Shown here piece after piece: positions 47,507 to 55,770 of a stretch of DNA of 64,000 nucleotides (the stretch's first letter is position 1; each line of letters opens with the position of its first letter). The stretch is taken from assembly GCF_001418005.1 (NCBI RefSeq), contig NZ_LIOL01000001.1, forward strand, positions 372,001 through 436,000, given 5' to 3'. A program made the position numbers and the translations under genes. A model generated the notes under the pieces. It was not told where the DNA came from. It was given only the letters and a program-made list of their open reading frames with translations, and ran no database searches. The stretch is from Chelatococcus sambhunathii. Its GTDB lineage: Bacteria > Pseudomonadota > Alphaproteobacteria > Rhizobiales > Beijerinckiaceae.

Positions 47507-48397
47507 TCACTTGTAGTGCACGCGCCGCTCCACCCAGCGAAACTGGATGAAGGTGAGCACCATGACGAGCAGCATGAGGATGATGCTCTGGGCCGCGGCG
47601 CCGGAATAGTCGAGGCCTTTGAAGCCGTCGGAATAGATCTTGTAGACGAGGAGGTTGGTCGCGTTGGCCGGCCCGCCCTCGGTGAGGATGTCGACGATGC
47701 CGAAGCTGTCTGCGCCGACGAAGCTCTCGGTGAGGTTGATGACGAGCAGGAAGAAGAAGGTCGGCGTCAGCAGCGGCAGCTGGATGTCGAGCATGCGCCT
47801 GAGCGGCCCGGCGCCGTCCATGGCGCTCGCCTCCGTCAGTGCCCGCGGGATCGACTGCAGCGCCGCAAGCAGGAAGATGAAGTTGTAGCCGATCCACTTC
47901 CACGCGAAGCACAGGACGACGAGCGTCATCGCCTGGGCGCCGTTGATCGACGGATTCCAGAGCCCCGGCCACCACTGGTTGACGAAGGCGACGAGCCCCG
48001 TCTCGGGCGCGAAGATGAAGCGGAAGGCGAGGCTCACGGCCGGCGCCGCAACGGCATAGGGCCACACGTAGAAGGAGCGAAAGCTCTTCGAGCCGCGCAG
48101 CTGCCGGTCGACGAAGAGGGCGAGCACCAGAGCCTGGGCGAGCGCCAGCGCCGTGGCCGCAAAGGCGAAGACGCAGCTCGCCGCGACCGACGACCAGTAT
48201 TTGGCGTCGTTCAGCACGGCGCTGAAATTCTCGAGGCCAACCCACTGGTTGCCGCCGCCCCAGGGCATCTCCAGCGTGAAGGCCCAGTAGAGCGCGGCAC
48301 CCGTCGGCCAGTAGAAGAAGACGAAGACGAGCAGCAGCTGCGGCAGAATGAGCAGGTAGGCGAGGCTGCCGGCCCTGAAGACGGCGCGCTTTTCCAT
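47507..48397 (-). CDS. ugpA: sn-Glycerol-3-phosphate ABC permease UgpA
   Basis: This encodes a 296-residue permease with six helices. YLLILPQLLLVFVFFYWPTG opens the first helix, NFSAVLNDAKYW follows, and the EAA loop is PRALTEASAMDGAGPLRRML. It pairs with UgpE to form the membrane channel. A strong hairpin (48428-48454) separates it from ugpB upstream. Confidence 0.92.
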   Translation of the reverse strand: MEKRAVFRAGSLAYLLILPQLLLVFVFFYWPTGAALYWAFTLEMPWGGGNQWVGLENFSAVLNDAKYWSSVAASCVFAFAATALALAQALVLALFVDRQLRGSKSFRSFYVWPYAVAAPAVSLAFRFIFAPETGLVAFVNQWWPGLWNPSINGAQAMTLVVLCFAWKWIGYNFIFLLAALQSIPRALTEASAMDGAGPLRRMLDIQLPLLTPTFFFLLVINLTESFVGADSFGIVDILTEGGPANATNLLVYKIYSDGFKGLDYSGAAAQSIILMLLVMVLTFIQFRWVERRVHYK

Positions 48398-48427
48398 CGG
48401 ATCGGCTCCGGAGGCTCGACGCGGGAC

Positions 48428-48454
48428 GCCGCGGCGCCGGAAAGGCGCCGCGGC
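48428..48454 (-). promoter_or_regulatory. Intercistronic hairpin between ugpB and ugpA
   Basis: GCCGCGGCGCC-GGAAA-GGCGCCGCGGC forms an 11-bp GC stem right after the ugpB stop. No U-run follows, so it is likely an mRNA-stabilising or processing structure giving more binding protein than permease, a common pattern in ABC operons. Confidence 0.55.
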
Positions 48455-48467
48455 CGTTCAGATGGCC

Positions 48468-49814
48468 TCAGAGGAGGCTCTTGCCCGCGTAGGTCTTCTC
48501 GAAGCGGCGCAGCACGGCGTTGGAGCGCTCGGCGGCCTCGTTCAGCGCTTCCTCGACGCCGACCTTGCCGGCGAAGATGCCCTGCAGCGCGTCCGTCACC
48601 TCCTTGCGGATCTGCATGAAGCCACCGAGGCGGATGCCGCGGGTGATCGGCGTCGTCGGCGTATAGGTCAGGCTCTCGATGGCGAGCTCGCGGCCCTTAT
48701 AGGGCGCCTTGTCATAGAAACCCTTGGCCTTCATGGCCTCGAAGCCGGAGTTCGTCACCGGGATGTAGCCGGTGACCGTCGACCACCACTCAGCCGATTC
48801 CGGCGTGCCGATGAACTTGAGGAAAGCAGCGGCCCCCTTGTATTCCGGCTCCGACTTGCCGGCGAGGACCCACAACGAGGCGCCGCCGACGAGCGAGTTC
48901 CTGCGCTCGGTGCCCTTCCACACCGGCAGCATGGCAACGTCCCACCTCATGTCGGGAGCGGCCGTCTTGCCGATGGTGCCGTGGTCCGCGATCGAGGTCT
49001 GGATCATCTGGCAGGCGCCGGAGGCGAAGGACGGCACGATGTCCATGCCCGCCTCCTTCGTGCGCACCACGAAGACCCCTTCGTCCGCCATGCGCTTGAA
49101 GAACTTCACATGGTCGACGAACTTCGTCTTGTTGAACACGACTTCGGCGTCGAGCCCGTCATAGCCGTTGTTCTTGGTGGCGATCGGCTCGCCGTGGATG
49201 GCCGAGAACTGCTCCAGGATCTGCCAAGTGTCGAAGTTGAAGCCGAGCGGGCACTCGTAGCCGGCCTTCTTCAGTTCGCGCGCCACCTCTTCCACCTCCT
49301 CCCAAGTGGAGGGAGCCTTGTCGCGGCCGATCCTGGCGAAGGCGTCCCTGTTCCAGTAGAGCATCGCCGTCGAAGAATTGTAGGGGAAGGACAGAAGCTC
49401 GCCCTTCGCCGTCGCGTAGTAATTGGCGATGCCGGAGAAGTAGTCGCCCCACTTCACCTCGTAGCCGTTGTCCGCCATCAGCTTGCGCGCCGGCACATAG
49501 GCGCCGGAGAGCATAAGGTCGAGCGTGCCGCCGTCATAGACCTGCACGACGGTTGGCTGCTTGCCGGCGCGGTAGGCGGCGATGGCGTTCTGCACCGCGT
49601 TGGGATAGCCGCCCTGGCCGACGCAGACGGCCTCGAATTCCTGCTGCGAATCGTTGAAACGCTTGCAGGTTTCCTGCACGCGCTCGCCGAGGTCGCCCGT
49701 GAGGCCATACCAGAACTCGAAACGGGCGCGCTCGGCGGCGGCCGGCGAAACGGCGAATGCGGCGACGAGCGCACCCGCGGCCGCAGCCATCTGCAGCTTG
49801 CTGACGAAGGACAT
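48468..49814 (-). CDS. ugpB: sn-Glycerol-3-phosphate-binding protein UgpB
   Basis: This encodes a 448-residue periplasmic binding protein. A signal peptide (KLQMAAAAGALVAAFAVSPAAA) precedes RFEFWYGLTGDLGERVQ. The alignment with E. coli UgpB is visible in PYNSSTAMLYWNRDAF, EQFSAIHGEPIATKNNGYDG, VGGASLWVLAGK, ITRGIRLGGFMQIRK and NAVLRRFEK. It should deliver glycerol-3-phosphate or glycerophosphodiesters. It is the first gene of the ugpBAEC operon, and a PHO-box-like sequence lies 124-141 bp upstream. Confidence 0.9.
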   Translation of the reverse strand: MSFVSKLQMAAAAGALVAAFAVSPAAAERARFEFWYGLTGDLGERVQETCKRFNDSQQEFEAVCVGQGGYPNAVQNAIAAYRAGKQPTVVQVYDGGTLDLMLSGAYVPARKLMADNGYEVKWGDYFSGIANYYATAKGELLSFPYNSSTAMLYWNRDAFARIGRDKAPSTWEEVEEVARELKKAGYECPLGFNFDTWQILEQFSAIHGEPIATKNNGYDGLDAEVVFNKTKFVDHVKFFKRMADEGVFVVRTKEAGMDIVPSFASGACQMIQTSIADHGTIGKTAAPDMRWDVAMLPVWKGTERRNSLVGGASLWVLAGKSEPEYKGAAAFLKFIGTPESAEWWSTVTGYIPVTNSGFEAMKAKGFYDKAPYKGRELAIESLTYTPTTPITRGIRLGGFMQIRKEVTDALQGIFAGKVGVEEALNEAAERSNAVLRRFEKTYAGKSLL

Positions 49815-49937
49815 TCCGCAACTCCCTGATGCTGGCGGGCCAGGCGGCCGGCCCTCATGCCGAGAGGTTGCTACGCCCTGTGTCTGACAGTTTTATTTCA
49901 TTTCCACAGCGCTTAACTCAGCCGGCAAAGCGAACGA

Positions 49938-49955
49938 CTGTCATTATTCTGTCAG
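49938..49955 (+). promoter_or_regulatory. PHO-box-like direct repeat upstream of ugpB
   Basis: CTGTCAT-TATT-CTGTCAG matches the PhoB box pattern of two seven-base half-sites spaced by four bases. ugp operons of E. coli and rhizobia are PhoB-controlled. The box reads on the plus strand, whereas ugpB is on the minus strand, so its orientation is opposite to the usual one. Confidence 0.55.
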
Positions 49956-49981
49956 GCGACGCGGCGGGAGGTCGACATCTC

Positions 49982-50500
49982 TCAGCCTTCGGCCTTTTCG
50001 TATGTATAGCGGAAATCGCAGTGGCTCGCGCCCTGCATGATGGTCTGCGAACGGGCGAGCTTGAGCCTGTCGTCATAGCCCTCGCAGAAGGTGCCGTCCC
50101 GCTGGCACGACAGCAGGTGGCCGATCTCACCGAGGCCCATCTGCCGGTACATCTCCGCATAGCGGCAGCGGGTGACGTTGAAGGCGAAGGTCGTCTCGGT
50201 CTTCTCGATCACGTCGATCTCGAGCGCGTTCTCCATGGTCCACAGCGGCTGCAGCGCGGCAAAACCCTCGATGGAGGTCTCGCCGTTCTGCATGGCGGCG
50301 AATCGCGCGCCCTGCTCGATGGAGGAGCGGCGCACCGCATCGGCCACCGCCTTCTGCGCCACCGCGACGCCGTGGCTCTCCTTCAGCGTCTCGTAGACAT
50401 GCTTGAGGATCTCCGCCTCGATGCGCCGGCGCTCGATCATCGGCATCGGCGGGGCGGCCGCCGTCTCCTTGGCTGTCGTATCCTTGGCTGAAGCCATCAT
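49982..50500 (-). CDS. L-2-amino-thiazoline-4-carboxylate hydrolase family protein (1)
   Basis: This encodes 171-172 residues of the ATC hydrolase family. TRCRYAEMYRQMGLGEIGHL, LSCQRDGTFCEGYDDRLKLA and RSQTIMQGASHCDFRYTY are the family core with conserved Cys residues. The prototype in Pseudomonas opens the 2-aminothiazoline ring during cysteine formation. Two adjacent ATG codons (50500, 50497) follow GGAGAGG. It lies 8 bp after livF at the end of the operon. A second, divergent family member sits at 55241-55738 in the same operon. Confidence 0.85.
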   Translation of the reverse strand: MMASAKDTTAKETAAAPPMPMIERRRIEAEILKHVYETLKESHGVAVAQKAVADAVRRSSIEQGARFAAMQNGETSIEGFAALQPLWTMENALEIDVIEKTETTFAFNVTRCRYAEMYRQMGLGEIGHLLSCQRDGTFCEGYDDRLKLARSQTIMQGASHCDFRYTYEKAEG

Positions 50501-50508
50501 CCTCTCCT

Positions 50509-51216
50509 CTATCCGGCGACGTGGCCGCCGAGATAGGCCTCGACGATGCGCGGATCGTTAGCGAGTTCGGCCGCAGGCCCGGCAAGGACGACGCGCCCCC
50601 CTTCCATCACCGCGGCCCTGTCGGCGACCCTGAGCGCCCCGCGCGCATTTTGCTCGACGATCAGGATCGACACGCCCTGCTCGCGGATCCGCGCGACGAG
50701 ATCGAAGATAAGCTTGACGAGCTTGGGCGCAAGGCCGAGCGACGGCTCGTCCAGAAGCAGCACCCTGGGGCTGCGCATGAGGGCGCGGGCGATGCACAGC
50801 ATCTGCTGCTCGCCGCCCGAGAGCGACCCCGCCGCCTGCCCCATGCGCTCGCCGAGGATGGGGAAGAGCGGCAGCACCTCGTCGATGCGGGCAAGGCCCT
50901 GCGGGCCGCCGCCGAGGACGAGGTTCTCGCGCACGCTCATGGTGGCGAAGATCTGCCGCCCCTCGGGCGCCTGGCAGAGGCCGCGCGCCACGATGGTGTG
51001 CGAGGGCGCGTTTGTAATGTCCTCGCCGGCGAGCGTGATCGTGCCGCCCCTGACGCGGTAGATGCCCGAGAGCGCGCGCATCAGCGTCGTCTTGCCGACG
51101 CCATTGGCGCCCAGCATGGCGACGATCTCGCCTTCGCCGAGGTCGATGTCGATGCCGTGCAGGATCTCCTGCACGCCCATGGAGACGTGGAGGTCGCGGA
51201 CTTCGAGAAGCGCCAT
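50509..51216 (-). CDS. livF: HAAT-family ABC importer ATPase LivF
   Basis: This encodes a 235-residue ATPase with Walker A GANGVGKTTL, FATMSVRENL, signature LSGGEQQMLCIARA, Walker B VLLLDEPSLGLAP and the typical LivF C-terminus (PAAELANDPRIVEAYLGGH). With LivG it powers the LivH/LivM channel. It is 4 bp after livG. The true cargo of this importer is probably not leucine, given the operon partners. Confidence 0.92.
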   Translation of the reverse strand: MALLEVRDLHVSMGVQEILHGIDIDLGEGEIVAMLGANGVGKTTLMRALSGIYRVRGGTITLAGEDITNAPSHTIVARGLCQAPEGRQIFATMSVRENLVLGGGPQGLARIDEVLPLFPILGERMGQAAGSLSGGEQQMLCIARALMRSPRVLLLDEPSLGLAPKLVKLIFDLVARIREQGVSILIVEQNARGALRVADRAAVMEGGRVVLAGPAAELANDPRIVEAYLGGHVAG

Positions 51217-51220
51217 GGCC

Positions 51221-51976
51221 CTATTCCTCTACGCCGAGATAGGCCTCGAGCACGGCCGCGTCCTTGCGCACCACCTCCGGCGCGGCATCGGCGATCTTGC
51301 GGCCGCTGGCGAGCACCACCACCCGCTCGCAGATGCCCATGACGAGGCCCATGTCGTGCTCCACGAGGAGCACGGTCATGCCGTCGCCGTGCAGGCGCTT
51401 GATGAAGGCCGCGAGTTCGCGCGTCTCGGTGTCGTTGAGACCGGCCGCCGGCTCGTCGAGGATGATGAGCTCCGGCTCCATGGCGAGCGCGCGGGCGATC
51501 TCGAGATATTTGCGCCGGCCATAGGAGATGTTGGCCGCGAGCTCTCCGGCGAGGCCTTGCAGGCCCACCTGCTCGAGCGCTGCCCAGGCGCGCCGCGAGA
51601 TGGCCTCGCTCCGCGCCTTGCCGCCGAACACCGCCCCCGCCGCATTGACGCCGAGCATCCCCGCCGCCCCGACAGAGACGTTGTCGAAGACGCTCATGTT
51701 CGGGAAGATGCGGAGGTTCTGGAAGGTGCGGCCGATGCCGAGCCGGGCGATACGGAAGGGCTTCTGGCCGTCGATGCGCCGGCCCTTGAAATGCACCTTG
51801 CCCGCCGACAGCGGCGTGAAACCCGAGATGAGGTTGAACAGCGTCGTCTTGCCGGCACCGTTCGGGCCGATGACGCCGACGAGTTCGCCCTTGGCGACCG
51901 TGGTCGAGACGCCGTCGACCGCGGTGAGGCCGCCGAAGCGGCGCGTCGCGCCGTTGATGGTGAGAAGCGTCGTCAT
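51221..51976 (-). CDS. livG: HAAT-family ABC importer ATPase LivG
   Basis: This encodes 251 residues with Walker A GPNGAGKTTLFNLISGF, GIGRTFQNLRIFPNMSV, the signature region ISYGRRKYLEIARALAMEP and Walker B LIILDEPAAGLN, all LivG features. Its ATG overlaps the livM stop by 4 bp. The in-frame extension upstream is a livM shadow. Confidence 0.92.
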   Translation of the reverse strand: MTTLLTINGATRRFGGLTAVDGVSTTVAKGELVGVIGPNGAGKTTLFNLISGFTPLSAGKVHFKGRRIDGQKPFRIARLGIGRTFQNLRIFPNMSVFDNVSVGAAGMLGVNAAGAVFGGKARSEAISRRAWAALEQVGLQGLAGELAANISYGRRKYLEIARALAMEPELIILDEPAAGLNDTETRELAAFIKRLHGDGMTVLLVEHDMGLVMGICERVVVLASGRKIADAAPEVVRKDAAVLEAYLGVEE

Positions 51977-52986
51977 CGCCAGCCCACCTCCGAGCCCGCC
52001 TTCGTGCCTTCGCCGCGCCAGGCGCCGCCGAGCTGACGGCGCACGAGGTCGAGCGCCGAGACCTCGCCGATAATGCCCTTGGGCATCAGCAGGATGGAGA
52101 AGAACAGCACGCCGCCGACGATGATGTTGCGGAAGTCGCCGACCGGCCTGAGCACCTCCGGCAGGAGGATGAGGACGAGCGCCCCGATGACCGCCCCCGG
52201 CAGGCTGCCGAGCCCGCCCACCACCACCATCGCCAGGATGAGGATCGATTGCGGGAAGGAGAAATCGGCCGGCGAGATATAGCCGGCCGTGTGCGCCCAC
52301 AGCGCCCCGGCAATGCCGGCGAAGAAGCCGGAAACGGCAAAGCTCTCGATCTTCAGCCGCACGGTGTCGAGGCCCATCGCATCCGCGCACTGGTCGTCCT
52401 CGCGCAGCGAGCGCAGCGCGTTGCCGTAGTAGGAGTGCGACAGGCGATGGATCACCCACAGCGAGGCGAGCGTAACGACGGCCACGACGAAATAGGCCGA
52501 AGCCGGCCGCGACAGGTCGTAGCCGAAGAGCGTGAGGCCGCTGGTGACGAGGATGCCGTTCGGCCCCTTCGTCACCGGCACCCAGTTGAGCATGACGAGA
52601 TAGAGCATCTGCCCGATGCCGAGCGTCGCCACGGCGAAATAGATCGACACCAGCCGCATGGTCGGCAGCGCCACGAGGACGGCGACGAAGGCGGCGCCGA
52701 GCCCGGCGAGTGGCAGGGTCCAGCCGAAGGAGAGCCCGGCCTCCGTGGTAAGCAGCGCCGCCGTATAGGCGCCCACGCCGTAGAAGGCGGCATGGCCGAG
52801 CTGCAGGAGCCCCGCAACGCCGGTGACGAGGTGCATGGAGGCCGCGAGCAGCACGAAGATCAGCGCGAGATTGGCCACCTGGTAGAGATAGCTGCGGTCG
52901 AAGGCGCCGAGAACCGCCGGCACGACCCCAAGGACGAGGACGAGCACGGCCGCGACGACGAGAAGGGGGCGCAGACGGTCAGACAC
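51973..52986 (-). CDS. livM: HAAT-family ABC permease LivM
   Basis: This encodes a 337-343 residue permease with about nine helices (VANLALIFVLLAASMHLVTG; LQLGHAAFYGVGAYTAALL; EAA-like YGNALRSLREDDQCADAMGL; RPVGDFRNIIVGGVLFFSIL). GTG at 52986 has GGAG nine bases upstream. A TTG at 53004 is possible but has no ribosome site. Either start lies inside the 3' end of livH, so the two genes overlap. Confidence 0.9.
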   Translation of the reverse strand: MSDRLRPLLVVAAVLVLVLGVVPAVLGAFDRSYLYQVANLALIFVLLAASMHLVTGVAGLLQLGHAAFYGVGAYTAALLTTEAGLSFGWTLPLAGLGAAFVAVLVALPTMRLVSIYFAVATLGIGQMLYLVMLNWVPVTKGPNGILVTSGLTLFGYDLSRPASAYFVVAVVTLASLWVIHRLSHSYYGNALRSLREDDQCADAMGLDTVRLKIESFAVSGFFAGIAGALWAHTAGYISPADFSFPQSILILAMVVVGGLGSLPGAVIGALVLILLPEVLRPVGDFRNIIVGGVLFFSILLMPKGIIGEVSALDLVRRQLGGAWRGEGTKAGSEVGWR

Positions 52987-53887
52987 GGTCGCGAGCTCCG
53001 CCAAAGATGCCGCGCGGGAAGAAGATGAGCGTCACGATGAGGAAGCCGTAGGCCACCATGTCGGCCCAGACGGAGGGCACGAAGATGGTCGCGATGCTCT
53101 CGCTGAAGCCGAGGATGAGCGCGCAGATGACAGCGCCGGGGATGGACGAGAGCCCGCCCATGACCATGGCGACGAAGGCCTTGATGCCGGGGATGAAGCC
53201 CATGCTCGGGAAGATGGCCCCGTAGTAGAGCCCGACGAGGATGCCGGCCGCCGCCCCCATCATGGAGCCTACGGCAAAGGTCCAGATGATGGTGCGGTCG
53301 GTGTTGATGCCAACATATTTGGCACCGAGCGGATTGCTCGACACGGCGCGGATCGAGAGCCCGACATTGGTGCGCTTGAGGACATATTGCAGCCCGCCCA
53401 GCATCAGCGCCGCCACCACGAAGATGATGACGTCGCCCGAGACGATGGTGATCGGCCCGAGGCTGATCGGGCTGTTGAGCAGCCGGTCGAGCGGCACGGT
53501 CTGGAATTGCGAGCCGAAGCCGATCTCGACCGCCTCGCGCACGACGATGGACACCGCGAGCGACGACATCAGCGTCGCCTCGCGCATGGCGCGCGACTTG
53601 AGCGAGGCCTCGTCGCTGAAGCGCCGGAACGGCTTGAACGCTATGCGCTCCAGCCCGACGCCCGCGAGCGCCCCCACCGCCACCACGAGGAGCAGCACGA
53701 CGATGAGCGGCGGCGCGAAGGCGGAGATGACCACGAGCCCGGTAAAGGCGCCGATCGTGTAAACCTCGCCGTGGGCGAAGTTGACGACGTTGAGCACGCC
53801 GAAGATCAGCGTGAAGCCGATGGCCATCAGGGCATAGACCATGCCGAGGGAGAGGCCGATGGCGAGTTGCTGCAGGTAATAATCCAT
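52979..53887 (-). CDS. livH: HAAT-family ABC permease LivH
   Basis: This encodes a 302-residue permease. QQLAIGLSLGMVYALMAIGF and VLNVVNFAHGEVYTIGAF are LivH motifs; YGAIFPSMGFIPGIKAFVAM and VMGGLSSIPGAV follow near residue 230. The ATG at 53887 starts the conserved family N-terminus. A dispersed repeat (53959-54048) lies in the 202 bp between livK and livH. Confidence 0.92.
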   Translation of the reverse strand: MDYYLQQLAIGLSLGMVYALMAIGFTLIFGVLNVVNFAHGEVYTIGAFTGLVVISAFAPPLIVVLLLVVAVGALAGVGLERIAFKPFRRFSDEASLKSRAMREATLMSSLAVSIVVREAVEIGFGSQFQTVPLDRLLNSPISLGPITIVSGDVIIFVVAALMLGGLQYVLKRTNVGLSIRAVSSNPLGAKYVGINTDRTIIWTFAVGSMMGAAAGILVGLYYGAIFPSMGFIPGIKAFVAMVMGGLSSIPGAVICALILGFSESIATIFVPSVWADMVAYGFLIVTLIFFPRGIFGGARDRV

Positions 53888-53958
53888 CGCGACCGGGAGG
53901 TTGGGGCCGAAAAAGCCGCTGAACTCATGCCAATCGTCTTCGAGATCGACGCTCTCCA

Positions 53959-54048
53959 GCGTCATGGCCGGGCTCGTCCCGGCCATCCGCGCCTTTGACG
54001 CTGCGATCGTCTGAGGCGTGGATGCCAGCGACGGGCGCGGGCATGACG
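53959..54048 (+). repeat. Dispersed Hyphomicrobiales palindromic repeat, copy 2
   Basis: CGTCATGGCCGGGCTCGTCC, then GGCCATCCGCGCC, then GGCGTGGATGCC, and finally GCGGGCATGACGG. It matches the copy at 44382-44473 in sequence order and orientation. It is inserted inside an operon, between livK and livH, and probably forms a strong mRNA structure there. Confidence 0.8.
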
Positions 54049-54089
54049 GCTGTGGACCGGACCGCCTCACCGGCGGCCCGCAGCTGCGT

Positions 54090-55208
54090 TCAGTCGGCGA
54101 CCGCGACGAACTGGCCGCCCTTGACGACGGCCTTGGTCAGCTTCTTGGCCGGCTCGCGGTGGGCATCGAAGGTGGTGTCGCCGGTCACGCCGGGGAAGTC
54201 CTTGGTTGCGGCGAGCGCATCGCGCACCTTCTCGCGCGTCGGCTCCGGCCAGGCCTTCTCGAGCGCGGCGAGCATGATGTTGACGGCATCATAGGCCTGG
54301 GCCGGGAACTGGCCAGGCTCCGCCTGGCCTGTCTTCTCCTTCCAGGCCGCGACGAATTCCTGCACCTGCGGCGCCGGGTTCGACGGCAGGAAGGTCGCCG
54401 TCAGATGCATACCCTCCGCGTCGGCACCGGCGAGCTCGATGAGCTTCTGGTTGTAGGCGGCCGAGGTGGAATAGACCGGGATGGTGAGGCCGAGCTGCTT
54501 CATCTGCTTGAGGAACTGCGCCCCATCCTCGTAGAAGAAGCCGGTGTAGATCGCGTCCGGCTTCTCGCGCGCGATCTTGGTGATGATCGGGCGGAAGTCG
54601 GCCAGCCCGCGGTTGAAGAACTCGCTGAATACCACCTCGCCACCCTTCTTCTTCACCTCGTCGGCGAAGTTGGAGACGACGGTCTGGCCCCAGTCGGTCT
54701 GCTCGGCGATGACGGCAATCTTCTTGAAGCCCTGATCGACCATCCAGTCGGCATTATAGGGCCCTTCCTGCGCCTGGGTGGTGATGTTGCGGAACTGCCA
54801 TTCCGAGATCTTGGCATAATCCGGATGCGAGGCCGTCTGCGACAGCTGCGGCATGCCGGCACTCTTGTAGACCTGGGCCGAGGCCATGGACACGCCGGAG
54901 GTGAAGTCGCCCAGCACGCCGACGATCTCCTTGTCGTCGACGAACTTGCGCGCGATGGCGATGCCTTCCTTGGCGTCCGACCGCGAGTCCTCGAAGACGA
55001 TCTCCACCTTGAAGGGCCTGCCGGAGGCATTGAACTTGGCGAGCGCAATCTCGGCCGCGTTCTTGAAGTCCTGGCCGTATTGCGCCGTATTGCCCGTGAG
55101 CGGCAGCTGGTAGCCGATCTTGACGACCGGCTGCTGCGCGAGTGCCGCCCCGCCCGAGACGGCGAGCGCGGCAAGCCCCGCGCCGATCAAAAGATTACGT
55201 CTGTTCAT
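54090..55208 (-). CDS. HAAT-family ABC substrate-binding protein
   Basis: This encodes a 372-residue Liv-type periplasmic binding protein. A signal peptide (MNRRNLLIGAGLAALAVSGG, then AALA) precedes VVKIGYQLPLTGNTAQYGQ. IVFEDSRSDAKEGIAIARKF, VLGDFTSGVSMASAQVYKS and AIYTGFFYEDGAQFLKQMKQ are family segments. The first residues (NRRNLLIG) carry two consecutive Arg, but this is more likely a Sec than a Tat signal. Its neighbours (two ATC hydrolases, an FAD oxidase) point to a heterocyclic or modified amino acid as ligand. Confidence 0.88.
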   Translation of the reverse strand: MNRRNLLIGAGLAALAVSGGAALAQQPVVKIGYQLPLTGNTAQYGQDFKNAAEIALAKFNASGRPFKVEIVFEDSRSDAKEGIAIARKFVDDKEIVGVLGDFTSGVSMASAQVYKSAGMPQLSQTASHPDYAKISEWQFRNITTQAQEGPYNADWMVDQGFKKIAVIAEQTDWGQTVVSNFADEVKKKGGEVVFSEFFNRGLADFRPIITKIAREKPDAIYTGFFYEDGAQFLKQMKQLGLTIPVYSTSAAYNQKLIELAGADAEGMHLTATFLPSNPAPQVQEFVAAWKEKTGQAEPGQFPAQAYDAVNIMLAALEKAWPEPTREKVRDALAATKDFPGVTGDTTFDAHREPAKKLTKAVVKGGQFVAVAD

Positions 55209-55240
55209 CTCAGTCACTCTCCCCGATTGTCTTCGGCGCC

Positions 55241-55738
55241 TCAGGCCGCCGTGCCCGGCAGGACCCTGAGACGGCAGCAGCCGCTCTCGCCCGGCTTCCA
55301 TGTCTCGCCGGCGAAGGTGAAGCCGGCCGCGGTGAACAGGCCCGTGTCGATGGCGCCCGCCATGCGGCACAGCTTGCGCACGTCCTCATCGGAGCGGCCC
55401 ATCTCCTGCCAGGCTTCCTTCAGTGGGCAGCGGTGGAAGTAGATCTCCAGCTCCTCGCCGTCGCAGCGGCGTACCTCGGGCGAGAACATGCGCTCGCCCT
55501 CGATGATCCCGCCGAGGAAAGCGTCCTTCAGCCCGTTGAGGTCGCCCGGGCCGTAGTCCTTGAAATTGCGCCCCATGTCCTCGCCCATGCGGCGGGTCGC
55601 CTTCATGCCGAGCTCGAGCGCCTTCTCCTCGCCCAGCTCCTCGCGCAGCGTGTCGAACATGTAGGCATAGGCCGCCGCGCGCATGGCGAAGGCCCGGCGC
55701 AGGAGGTTGATGGTGTTGTCATCGGCTTTGTCCGCCAT
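55241..55738 (-). CDS. L-2-amino-thiazoline-4-carboxylate hydrolase family protein (2)
   Basis: This encodes 165 residues. The C-terminal half (FHRCPLKEAWQEMGRSDEDV; LCRMAGAIDTGLFTAAGF; GESGCCRLRVLPG) matches the ATC hydrolase family, with conserved CP and CC cysteines. The N-terminal half is helical (INLLRRAFAMRAAAYAYMFD). It differs clearly from the member at 49982-50500, so the pair may act on different steps or form a heteromer. It sits between the FAD oxidase gene and the binding-protein gene with gaps of 32 bp on each side. Confidence 0.82.
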   Translation of the reverse strand: MADKADDNTINLLRRAFAMRAAAYAYMFDTLREELGEEKALELGMKATRRMGEDMGRNFKDYGPGDLNGLKDAFLGGIIEGERMFSPEVRRCDGEELEIYFHRCPLKEAWQEMGRSDEDVRKLCRMAGAIDTGLFTAAGFTFAGETWKPGESGCCRLRVLPGTAA

Positions 55739-55770
55739 ATCGTCCTCTTCCACTGCAGCCTCAAACCGAT

